Program-made: the position numbers and the translations under genes
Notes under the pieces: generated by a model
Told to the model about the DNA's origin: nothing
Seen by the model: only the letters and a program-made list of their open reading frames with translations
Database searches by the model: none
Part shown: piece after piece, positions 26,101 through 41,100 of the stretch
How the letters are laid out: every line of letters begins with the position of its first letter
Position numbering within the stretch: the first letter of the stretch is position 1
DNA from: Pteria penguin
Taxonomy: Eukaryota > Mollusca > Bivalvia > Pterioida > Pteriidae
DNA: 64,000 nt
Direction: 5' to 3'
Assembly (NCBI GenBank): GCA_035048485.1
Contig: CM068590.1
Coordinates: forward strand, 9,165,329-9,229,328

Positions 26101-29100
26101 CCACAATATGACTGATACCACAGTATGACTGACACCACGGTATGACTGACACCACAATATGACTGATACCACCGTATGACTTACCACAGTATGACTGATA
26201 CCACAGTATGACTGATACCACGGTATGACTGACACCACAAATGACTGATACCACAGTATGACTGACAGCACGGTATGACTGATACCACCATATGACTGAT
26301 ACCACCGTATGACTGACACCACAGTATAACTGATACCACCGTATGACTGATACCACAGTATGACTGATACCACCGTATGACTGATACCACTGTATGACTG
26401 ATACCACGGTATGACTGACACCACGGTACCACCGTATGACTGATACCACAGTATGACTGATACCACAGTATGACTGACACCACAGTATGACTGACACCAT
26501 AGTATGACTGATACCACAGTATGACTGACACCACAGTACGACTGATACCACAGTATGACTGATACCACAGTATGACTGATACCACCATATGACTGATACC
26601 ACCGTATGACTGATACCACGGTATGACTGATACCACGGTATGACTGATACCACCTATGACTAATACCACAGTATGACTGATACCACAGTATGACTAATAC
26701 CACGGTATGACTGATACCACGGTATGACTGATACCACCTATGACTAATACCACCGTATGACTGATACCACGGTATGACTGATACCACGGAATGACTGATA
26801 CCACAGTATGACTGACACCACGGTATGACTGACACCACAATATGACTGATACCACCGTATGACTGATACCACCGTATGACTGATACCACCGTAAGACTTA
26901 CCACAATATGACTGATACCACAGTATGACTGACACCACGGTATGATTGACACCACAATATGACTGATACCACCGTATGACTTACCACAATATGACTGATA
27001 CCACCGTATGACTTACCACGATATGACTGATACCACAGTACGACTGATACCACAGTATGACTGATACCACCGTATGACTGATACCACAGTATGACTGATA
27101 CCACCTATGACTGATACCACAGTATGACTGACACCACAGTATGACTGATACCACGGTATGACTGATACCACCGTATGACTGATACCACCGTATGACTGAT
27201 ACCACCGTATGACTTACCACAGTATGACTGACACCACAGTATGACTGACACCACAATATGACTGACACCACGGTATGACTGACACCACAATATGACTGAT
27301 ACCATCTATGACTTACCACAATATGACTGATACCACAGTATGACTGATACCACGGTATGACTGACACCACAAATGACTGATACCACAGTATGACTGACAG
27401 CACGGTATGACTGACACCACAGTATGACTGATACCACCGTATGACTGACACCACGGTATGACTGACACCACAATATGACTGATACCATGGTATGACTGAT
27501 ACTGCGGTATGACTGACACCACAATATGACTGATACCACCGTATGACTGATACCACTGTATGACTGATACCACCGTATGACTTACCACAATATGACTGAT
27601 ACCACAGTATGACTGACACCACGGTATGACTGATACCACAGTATGACTTACCACAATATCACTGATACCACAGCATGACTGATACCACGGTATGACTGAC
27701 ACCACAGATGACTGATACCACAGTATGACTGACAGCACGGTATGACTGATACCACCATATGACTGATACCACAGTATGACTGACACCACAGTATGACTGA
27801 TACCACCGTATGACTGATACCACAGTATGACTGATACCACAGTATGACTGATACCACCGTATGACTGATACCACAGTATGACTGATACCACCGTATGACT
27901 GATACCACGGTATGACTGACACCACAGTATGACTGACACCACAGTATGACTGACACCACAGTATGACTGATACCACAGTATTACTGATACCACCGTATGA
28001 CTGATACCACCGTATGACTGATACCACAGTATGACTGACACCACAGTATGACTGTTACCACAGTATGACTGATACCACGGAATGACTGACACCACAGTAT
28101 GACTGATACCACGATATGACTGATACCACAGTATGACTGATACCACAGTATGACTCATACCACAGTATGACTGACACCACGATATGACTGATACCACAGT
28201 ATGACTGATACCACAGTATGACTGACACCACAGTATGACTGATACCACCGTATGACTGACACCACAGTATGACTGACACCACAGTATGACCGATACCACA
28301 GTATGACTGATACCACAATATGACTGATACCACGGTATGACTGATACCACCGTATGACTGACACCACGGTATGACTGATACCACGATATCACTGATACCA
28401 CGGTATGACTGATACCACGATATGACTGACACCATAGTATGACTGACTTACCACAATATGACTGATCATACCACAGTATGACTGATACCACAGTATGACT
28501 GATAACACGGTATGACTGATACCACGGTATGACTGATACCACCGTATGACTGATACCACAGTATGACTGACACCACAGTATGACTGACACCACAGTATGA
28601 CTGATACCACCTATGACTTACCACAATATGACTGATACCACAGTATGACTGATACCACGGTATGACTGACACCACAAATGACTGATACCACAGTATGACT
28701 GACAGCACGGTATGACTGACACCACAGTATGACTGATACCACCGTATGACTAACACCACGGTATGACTGACACCACAATATGACTGATACCACGGTATGA
28801 CTGACACCACAATATGACTGATACCACCGTATGACTGATACCACCGTATGACTGATACCACCGTATGACTGATACCACCGTATGACTGATACCACCGTAT
28901 GACTGATACCACCGTATGACTTACCACAATATGACTGATACCACAGTATGACTGACACCACGGTATGACTGACACCACAATATGACTGATACCACCGTAT
29001 GACTTACCACAGTATGACTGATACCACAGTATGACTGATACCACGGTATGACTGACACCACAAATGACTGATACCACAGTATGACTGACAGCACGGTATG

Positions 29101-32100
29101 ACTGATACCACCATATGACTGATACCACCGTATGACTGACACCACAGTATAACTGATACCACCGTATGACTGATACCACAGTATGACTGATACCACCGTA
29201 TGACTGATACCACTGTATGACTGATACCACGGTATGACTGACACCACGGTACCACCGTATGACTGATACCACAGTATGACTGATACCACAGTATGACTGA
29301 CACCACAGTATGACTGACACCATAGTATGACTGATACCACAGTATGACTGACACCACAGTACGACTGATACCACAGTATGACTGATACCACAGTATGACT
29401 GATACCACCATATGACTGATACCACCGTATGACTGATACCACGGTATGACTGATACCACGGTATGACTGATACCACCTATGACTAATACCACAGTATGAC
29501 TGATACCACAGTATGACTAATACCACGGTATGACTGATACCACGGTATGACTGATACCACCTATGACTAATACCACCGTATGACTGATACCACGGTATGA
29601 CTGATACCACGGAATGACTGATACCACAGTATCACTGACACCACGGTATGACTGACACCACAATATGACTGATACCACCGTATGACTGATACCACCGTAT
29701 GACTGATACCACCGTAAGACTTACCACAATATGACTGATACCACAGTATGACTGACACCACGGTATGATTGACACCACAATATGACTGATACCACCGTAT
29801 GACTTACCACAATATGACTGATACCACCGTATGACTTACCACGATATGACTGATACCACAGTACGACTGATACCACAGTATGACTGATACCACCGTATGA
29901 CTGATACCACAGTATGACTGATACCACCTATGACTGATACCACAGTATGACTGATACCACAGTATGACTGCCACCACAGTATGACTGACACCACCGTATG
30001 ACTGATACCACAGTATGACTGACACCACAGTATGACTGATACCACAGTATGACTGACACCACAGTATGACTGATACCACAATATGACTGATACCACGGTA
30101 TGACTGATACCACCGTATGACTGACACCACAGTATGACTGATACCACAATATGACTGATACCACAGTATGACTGATACCACAGTATGACTGATACCACGG
30201 TATGACTGATACCACGGTATGACTGACACCACAGTATGACTGATACCACCGTATGACTGATACCACCGTATGACTTACCACAATATGACTGATACCACAG
30301 TATGACTGACACCACGGTATGACTGACACCACAATATGACTGATACCACCTATGACTTACCACAATATGACTGATACCACAGTATGACTGATACCACGGT
30401 ATGACTGACACCACAAATGACTGATACCACAGTATGACTGACAGCACGGTATGAGTGACACCACAGTATGACTGATACCACCGTATGACTAACACCACGG
30501 TATGACTGACACCACAATATGACTGATACCACGGTATGACTGACACCACAATATGACTGATACCACCGTATGACTGATACCACCGTATGACTGATACCAC
30601 CGTATGACTGATACCACCGTATGACTTACCACAATATGACTGATACCACAGTATGACTGACACCACGGTATGACTGACACCACAATATGACTGATACCAC
30701 CGTATGACTTACCACAGTATGACTGATACCACAGTATGACTGATACCACGGTATGACTGACACCACAAATGACTGATACCACAGTATGACTGACAGCACG
30801 GTATGACTGATACCACCATATGACTGATACCACCGTATGACTGACACCACAGTATGACTGATACCACCGTATGACTGATACCACAGTATGACTGATACCA
30901 CCGTATGACTGATACCACTGTATGACTGATACCACGGTATGACTGACACCACGGTACCACCGTATGACTGATACCACAGTATGACTGATACCACAGTATG
31001 ACTGACACCACAGTATGACTGACACCACAGTATGACTGATACCACAGTATGACTGACACCACAGTACGACTGATACCACAGTATGACTGATACCACAGTA
31101 TGACTGATACCACCATATGACTGATACCACCGTATGACTGATACCACGGTATGACTGATACCACCTATGACTAATACCACCTATGACTAATACCACAGTA
31201 TGACTGATACCACAGTATGACTGATACCACAGTATGACTAATACCACGGTATGACTGATACCACGGTATGACTGATACCACCTATGACTAATACCACCGT
31301 ATGACTGATACCACCGTATGACTGATACCACCGTATGACTTACCACAATATGACTGATACCACAGTATGACTGACACCACGGTATGATTGACACCACAAT
31401 ATGACTGATACCACCGTATGACTTACCACAATATGACTGATACCACCGTATGACTCACCACGATATGACTGATACCACAGTACGACTGATACCACAGTAT
31501 GACTGATACCACCGTATGACTGATACCACAGTATGACTGATACCACCTATGACTGATACCACAGTATGACTGATACCACAGTATGACTGATACCACAGTA
31601 TGACTGACACCACAAATGACTGATACCACCGTATGACTGACACCACGGTATGACTGACACCACAATATGACTGATACCACGGTATGACTGATACTGCGGT
31701 ATGACTGACACCACAATATGACTGATACCACCGTATGACTGATACCACCGTATGACTGATACCACCGTATGACTTACCACAATATGACTGATACCACAGT
31801 ATGACTGACACCACGGTATGACTGATACCACCGTATGACTTACCACAATATCACTGATACCACAGTATGACTGATACCACGGTATGACTGACACCACAGA
31901 TGACTGATACCACAGTATGACTGACAGCACGGTATGACTGATACCACCATATGACTGATACCACAGTATGACTGACACCACAGTATGACTGATACCACCG
32001 TATGACTGATACCACAGTATGACTGATACCACCGTATGACTGATACCACAGTATGACTGATACCACCGTATGACTGATACCACGGTATGACTGATACCAC

Positions 32101-35100
32101 GGTATGACTGAAACCACAGTATGACTGATACCACAGTATTACTGATACCACCGTATGACTGATACCACCGTATGACTGATACCACAGTATGACTGACACC
32201 ACAGTATGACTGTTACCACAGTATGACTGATACCACGGTATGACTGACACCACAGTATGACTGATACCACGATATGACTGATACCACAGTATGACTGATA
32301 CCACAGTATGACTCATACCACAGTATGACTGACACCACGATATGACTGATACCACAGTATGACTGATACCACAGTATGACTGACACCACAGTATGACTGA
32401 TACCACCGCATGACTGACACCACAGTATGACTGACACCACAGTATGACCGATACCACAGTATGACTGACACCACAGTATGACTGATACCACAATATGACT
32501 GATACCACGGTATGACTGATACCACCGTATGACTGACACCACAGTATGACTGATACCACAGTATGACTGATACCACCGTATGACTGATACCACGGTATGA
32601 CTGATACCACGATATGACTGACACCACAGTATGACTGACTTACCACAATATGACTGATCATACCACAGTATGACTGATACCACAGTATGACTGATACCAC
32701 GGTATGACTGATACCACCGTATGACTGATACCACGGTATGACTGACACCACAGTATGACTGATACCACAGTATGACTGATACCACAGTATGACTGATACC
32801 ACAGTATGACTGACACCACAGTATGACTGATACCACAGTATGACTGATACCACAGTATGACTGACACCACAGTATGACTGATACCACAATATGACTGATA
32901 CCACGGTATGACTGATACCACCGTATCACTGACACCACAGTATGACTGATACCACAGTATCACTGATACCACAGTATGACTGATACCACGGTATGACTGA
33001 TACCACGGTATGACTGACACCACGGTATGACTGATACCACCGTATGACTGATACCACCGTATGACTTACCACAATATGACTGATACCACAGTATGACTGA
33101 CACCACGGTATGACTGACACCACAATATGACTGATACCACCTATGACTTACCACAATATGACTGATACCACAGTATGACTGATACCACGGTATGACTGAC
33201 ACCACAAATGACTGATACCACAGTATGACTGACAGCACGGTATGACTGACACCACAGTATGACTGATACCACCGTATGACTGACACCACGGTATGACTGA
33301 CACCACAATATGACTGATACCACGGTATGACTGACACCACAATATGACTGATACCACCGTATGACTGATACCACCGTATGACTGATACCACCGTATGACT
33401 GATACCACCGTATGACTTACCACAATATGACTGATACCACAGTATGACTGACACCACGGTATGACTGACACCACAATATGACTGATACCACCGTATGACT
33501 TACCACAGTATGACTGATACCACAGTATGACTGATACCACGGTATGACTGACACCAAAAATGACTGATACCACAGTATGACTGACAGCACGGTATGACTG
33601 ATACCACCATATGACTGATACCACCGTATGACTGACACCACAGTATGACTGATACCACCGTATGAGTGATACCACAGTATGACTGATACCACCGTATGAC
33701 TGATACCACTGTATGACTGATACCACGGTATGACTGACACCACGTTACCACCGTATGACTGATACCACAGTATGACTGATACCACAGTATGACTGACACC
33801 ACAGTATGACTGATACCACAGTATGACTGACACCACAGTACGACTGATACCACAGTATGACTGATACCACAGTATGACTGATACCACCATATGACTGATA
33901 CCACCGTATGACTGATACCACGGTATGACTGATACCACGGTATGACTGATACCACCTATGACTAATACCACAGTATGACTGACAGCACGGTATGACTGAC
34001 ACCACAGTATGACTGATACCACAGTATGACTGATACCACGATATGACTGATACCACCGTATGACTGATACCACAGTATGACTAATACCACGGTATGACTG
34101 ATACCACGGTATGACTGATACCACCTATGACTAATACCACCGTATGACTGATACCACGGTATGACTGATACCACGGTATGACTGATACCACAGTATGACT
34201 GACACCACGGTATGACTGACACCACAATATGACTGATACCACCGTATGACTGATACCACCGTATGACTGATACCACCGTATGACTTACCACAATATGACT
34301 GATACCACAGTATGACTGACACCACGGTATGATTGACAGCACAATATGACTGATACCACCGTATGACTTACCATAATATGACTGATACCACCGTATGACT
34401 TACCACGATATGACTGATACCACAGTACGACTGATACCACAGTATGACTGATACCACCGTATGACTGATACCACGGTATGACTGATACCACCTTATGACT
34501 TACCACAATATCACTGATACCACAGTATGACTGATACCACGGTATGACTGACACCACAGATGACTGATACCACAGTATGACTGACAGCACGGTATCACTG
34601 ATACCACCATATGACTGATACCACAGTATGACTGACACCACAGTATGACTGATACCACCGTATGACTGATACCACAGTATGACTGATACCACCGTATGAC
34701 TGATACCACAGTATGACTGATACCACAGTATGACTGACACCACAGTATAACTGATACCACAATATGACTGATACCATGGTATGACTGATACCACCGTATC
34801 ACTGATACCACCGTATGACTGATACCACCGTATGACTTACCACAATATGACTGATACCACAGTATGACTGACACCACGGTATGACTGACACCACAATATG
34901 ACTGATACCACCTATGACTTACCACAATATGACTGATACCACAGTATGACTGATACCACGGTATGACTGACACCACAAATGACTAATACCACAGTATGAC
35001 TGACAGCACGGTATGACTGACACCACAGTATGACTGATACCACCGTATGACTGACACCACGGTATGACTGACACCACAATATGACTGATACCACGGTATG

Positions 35101-38100
35101 ACTGACACCACAATATGACTGATACCACCGTATGACTGATACCACCGTATGACTGATACCACCGTATGACTGATACCACCGTATGACTTACCACAATATG
35201 ACTGATACCACAGTATGACTGACACCACGGTATGACTGACACCACAATATGACTGATACCACCGTATGACTTACTACAGTATGACTGATACCACAGTATG
35301 ACTGATACCACGGTATGACTGACACCACAAATGACTGATACCACAGTATGACTGACAGCACGGTATGACTGATACCACCATATGACTGATACCACCGTAT
35401 GACTGACACCACAGTATGACTGATACCACCGTATGACTGATACCACAGTATGACTGATACCACCGTATGACTGATACCACTGTATGACTGATACCACGGT
35501 ATGACTGACACCACGTTACCACCGTATGACTGATACCACAGTATGACTGATACCACAGTATGACTGACACCACAGTATGACTGACACCACAGTATGACTG
35601 ATACCACAGTATGACTGACACCACAGTACGACTGATACCACAGTATGACTGATACCACAGTATGACTGATACCACCATATGACTGATACCACCGTATGAC
35701 TGATACCACGGTATGACTGATACCACCTATGACTAATACCACAGTATGACTGATACCACAGTATGACTAATACCACCGTATGACTGACACCACAGTATGA
35801 CTGACACCACAGTATGACCGATACCACAGTATGACTGACACCACAGTATGACAGATACCACAATATGACTGATACCACGGTATGACTGATACCACCGTAT
35901 GACTGACACCACAGTATGACTGATACCACAGTATGACTGATACCACCGTATGACTGATACCACGGTATGACTGATGCCACGATATGACTGACACCACAGT
36001 ATGACTGACTTACCACAATATGACTGATCATACCACAGTATGACTGATACCACAGTATGACTGATACCACGGTATGACTGATACCACGGTATGACTGATA
36101 CCACCGTATGACTGATACCACAGTATGACTGACACCACAGTATGACTGATACCACAGTATGACTGATACCACAGTATGACTGACACCACAGTATGACTGA
36201 TACCACAATATGACTGATACCACGGTATGACTGATACCACCGTATGACTGACACCACAGTATGACTGATACCACAGTATGACTGATACCACGGTATGACT
36301 GATACCACGGTATGACTGACACCACAGTATGACTGATACCACCGTATGACTGATACCACCGTATGACTTACCACAATATGACTGATACCACAGTATGACT
36401 GACACCACGGTATGACTGACACCACAATATGACTGATACCACCTATGACTTACCACAATATGACTGATACCACAGTATGACTGATACCACGGTATGACTG
36501 ACACCACAAATGACTGATACCACAGTATGACTGACAGCACGGTATGACTGACACCAGAGTATGACTGATACCACCGTATGACTGACACCACGGTATGACT
36601 GACACCACAATATGACTGATACCACGGTATGACTGACACCACAATATGACTGATACCACCGTATGACTGATACCACCGTATGACTGATACCACCGTATGA
36701 CTGATACCACCGTATGACTTACCACAATATGACTGATACCACAGTATGACTGACACCACGGTATGACTGACACCACAATATGACTGATACCACCGTATGA
36801 CTTACCACAGTATGACTGATACCACAGTATGACTGATACCACGGTATGACTGACACCACAAATGACTGATACCACAGTATGACTGACAGCACGGTATGAC
36901 TGATACCACCATATGACTGATACCACCGTATGACTGACACCACAGTATGACTGATACCACCGTATGACTGATACCACAGTATGACTGATACCACCTTATG
37001 ACTGATACCACTGTATGACTGATACCACGGTATGACTGACACCACGTTACCACCGTATGACTGATACCACAGTATGACTGATACCACAGTATGACTGACA
37101 CCACAGTATGACTAATACCACAGTATGACTGACACCACAGTACGACTGATACCACAGTATGACTGATACCACAGTATGACTGATACCAAAAAATGACTGA
37201 TACCTCCGTATGACTGATACCACGGTATGACTGATACCACCTATGACTAATACCACAGTATGACTGATACCACAGTATGACTAATACCACGGTATGACTG
37301 ATACCACCGTATGACTGATACCACCTATGACTAATACCACCGTATGACTGATACCACGGTATGACTGATACCACCTATGACTAATACCACAGTATGACTG
37401 ATACCACAGTATGACTAATACCACGGTATGACTGATACCACCGTATGACTGATACCACCTATGACTAATACCACCGTATGACTGATACCACGGTATGACT
37501 GATACCACGGTATGACTGATACCACAGTATGACTGACACCGCAGTATGACTGACACCACAATATGACTGATACCACCGTATGACTGATACCACCGTATGA
37601 CTGATACCACCGTATGACTTACCACAATATGACTGATACCACAGTATGACTGACACCACGGTATGATGACACCACAATATGACTGATACCATGGTATGAC
37701 TGATACCACCGTATCACTGATACCACCGTATGACTGATACCACCGTATGACTTACCACAATATGACTGATACCACAGTATGACTGACACCACGGTATGAC
37801 TGACACCACAATATGACTGATACCACCTATGACTTACCACAATATGACTGATACCACAGTATGACTGATACCACGGTATGACTGACACCACAAATGACTA
37901 ATACCACAGTATGACTGACAGCACGGTATGACTGACACCACAGTATGACTGATACCACCGTATGACTGACACCACGGTATGACTGACACCACAATATGAC
38001 TGATACCACGGTATGACTGACACCACAATATGACTGATACCACCGTATGACTGATACCACCGTATGACTGATACCACCGTATGACTGATACCACCGTATG

Positions 38101-41100
38101 ACTTACCACAATATGACTGATACCACAGTATGACTGACACCACGGTATGACTGACACCACAATATGACTGATACCACCGTATGACTTACTACAGTATGAC
38201 TGATACCACAGTATGACTGATACCACGGTATGACTGACACCACAAATGACTGATACCACAGTATGACTGACAGCACGGTATGACTGATACCACCATATGA
38301 CTGATACCACCGTATGACTGACACCACAGTATGACTGATACCACCGTATGACTGATACCACAGTATGACTGATACCACCGTATGACTGATACCACTGTAT
38401 GACTGATACCACGGTATGACTGACACCACGTTACCACCGTATGACTGATACCACAGTATGACTGATACCACAGTATGACTGACACCACAGTATGACTGAC
38501 ACCACAGTATGACTGATACCACAGTATGACTGACACCACAGTACGACTGATACCACAGTATGACTGATACCACAGTATGACTGATACCACCATATGACTG
38601 ATACCACCGTATGACTGATACCACGGTATGACTGATACCACCTATGACTAATACCACAGTATGACTGATACCACAGTATGACTAATACCACCGTATGACT
38701 GACACCACAGTATGACTGACACCACAGTATGACCGATACCACAGTATGACTGACACCACAGTATGACAGATACCACAATATGACTGATACCACGGTATGA
38801 CTGATACCACCGTATGACTGACACCACAGTATGACTGATACCACAGTATGACTGATACCACCGTATGACTGATACCACGGTATGACTGATGCCACGATAT
38901 GACTGACACCACAGTATGACTGACTTACCACAATATGACTGATCATACCACAGTATGACTGATACCACAGTATGACTGATACCACGGTATGACTGATACC
39001 ACGGTATGACTGATACCACCGTATGACTGATACCACAGTATGACTGACACCACAGTATGACTGATACCACAGTATGACTGATACCACAGTATGACTGACA
39101 CCACAGTATGACTGATACCACAATATGACTGATACCACGGTATGACTGATACCACCGTATGACTGACACCACAGTATGACTGATACCACAGTATGACTGA
39201 TACCACGGTATGACTGATACCACGGTATGACTGATACCACAGTATGACTGATACCACCGTATGACTGATACCACCGTATGACTTACCACAATATGACTGA
39301 TACCACAGTATGACTGACACCACGGTATGACTGACACCACAATATGACTGATACCACCTATGACTTACCACAATATGACTGATACCACAGTATGACTGAT
39401 ACCACGGTATGACTGACACCACAAATGACTGATACCACAGTATGACTGACAGCACGGTATGACTGACACCAGAGTATGACTGATACCACCGTATGACTGA
39501 CACCACGGTATGACTGACACCACAATATGACTGATACCACGGTATGACTGACACCACAATATGACTGATACCACCGTATGACTGATACCACCGTATGACT
39601 GATACCACCGTATGACTGATACCACCGTATGACTTACCACAATATGACTGATACCACAGTATGACTGACACCACGGTATGACTGACACCACAATATGACT
39701 GATACCACCGTATGACTTACCACAGTATGACTGATACCACAGTATGACTGATACCACGGTATGACTGACACCACAAATGACTGATACCACAGTATGACTG
39801 ACAGCACGGTATGACTGATACCACCATATGACTGATACCACCGTATGACTGACACCACAGTATGACTGATACCACCGTATGACTGATACCACAGTATGAC
39901 TGATACCACCTTATGACTGATACCACTGTATGACTGATACTACGGTATGACTGACACCACGTTACCACCGTATGACTGATACCACAGTATGACTGATACC
40001 ACAGTATGACTGACACCACAGTATGACTAATACCACAGTATGACTGACACCACAGTACGACTGATACCACAGTATGACTGATACCACAGTATGACTGATA
40101 CCACCATATGACTGATACCACCGTATGACTGATACCACGGTATGACTGATACCACCTATGACTAATACCACAGTATGACTGATACCACAGTATGACTAAT
40201 ACCACGGTATGACTGATACCACCGTATGACTGATACCACCTATGACTAATACCACCGTATGACTGATACCACGGTATGACTGATACCACGGTATGACTGA
40301 TACCACAGTATGACTGACACCGCAGTATGACTGACACCACAATATGACTGATACCACCGTATGACTGATACCACCGTATGACTGATACCACCGTATGACT
40401 TACCACAATATGACTGATACCACAGTATGACTGACACCACGGTATGATGACACCACAATATGACTGATACCACCGTATGACTTACCACAATATGACTGAT
40501 ACCACCGTATGACTTACCACGATATGACTGATACCACAGTACGACTGATACCACAGTATGACTGATACCACCGTATGACTGATACCACAGTATGACTGAT
40601 ACCACCTATGACTGATACCACAGTATGACTGATACCACAGTATGACTGATACCACAGTATGACTGACACCACAAATGACTGATACCACAGTATGACTGAC
40701 AGCACGGTATGACTGACACCACAGTATGACTGATACCACTGTATGACTGACACCACGGTATGACTGACACCACAATATGACTGATACCACGGTATGACTG
40801 ATACTGCCGTATGACTGACACCACAATATGACTGATACCACCGTATGACTGATACCACCGTATGACTGATACCACCGTATGACTTACCACAATATGACTG
40901 ATACCACAGTATGACTGACACCACGGTATGACTGATACCACAGTATGACTGATACCACGATATGACTGATACCACCGTATGACTGATACCACAGTATGAC
41001 TGATACCACGGTATGACTGACACCACAAATGACTGATACCACAGTATGACTGACAGCACGGTATGACTGATACCACCATATGACTGATACCACCGTATGA

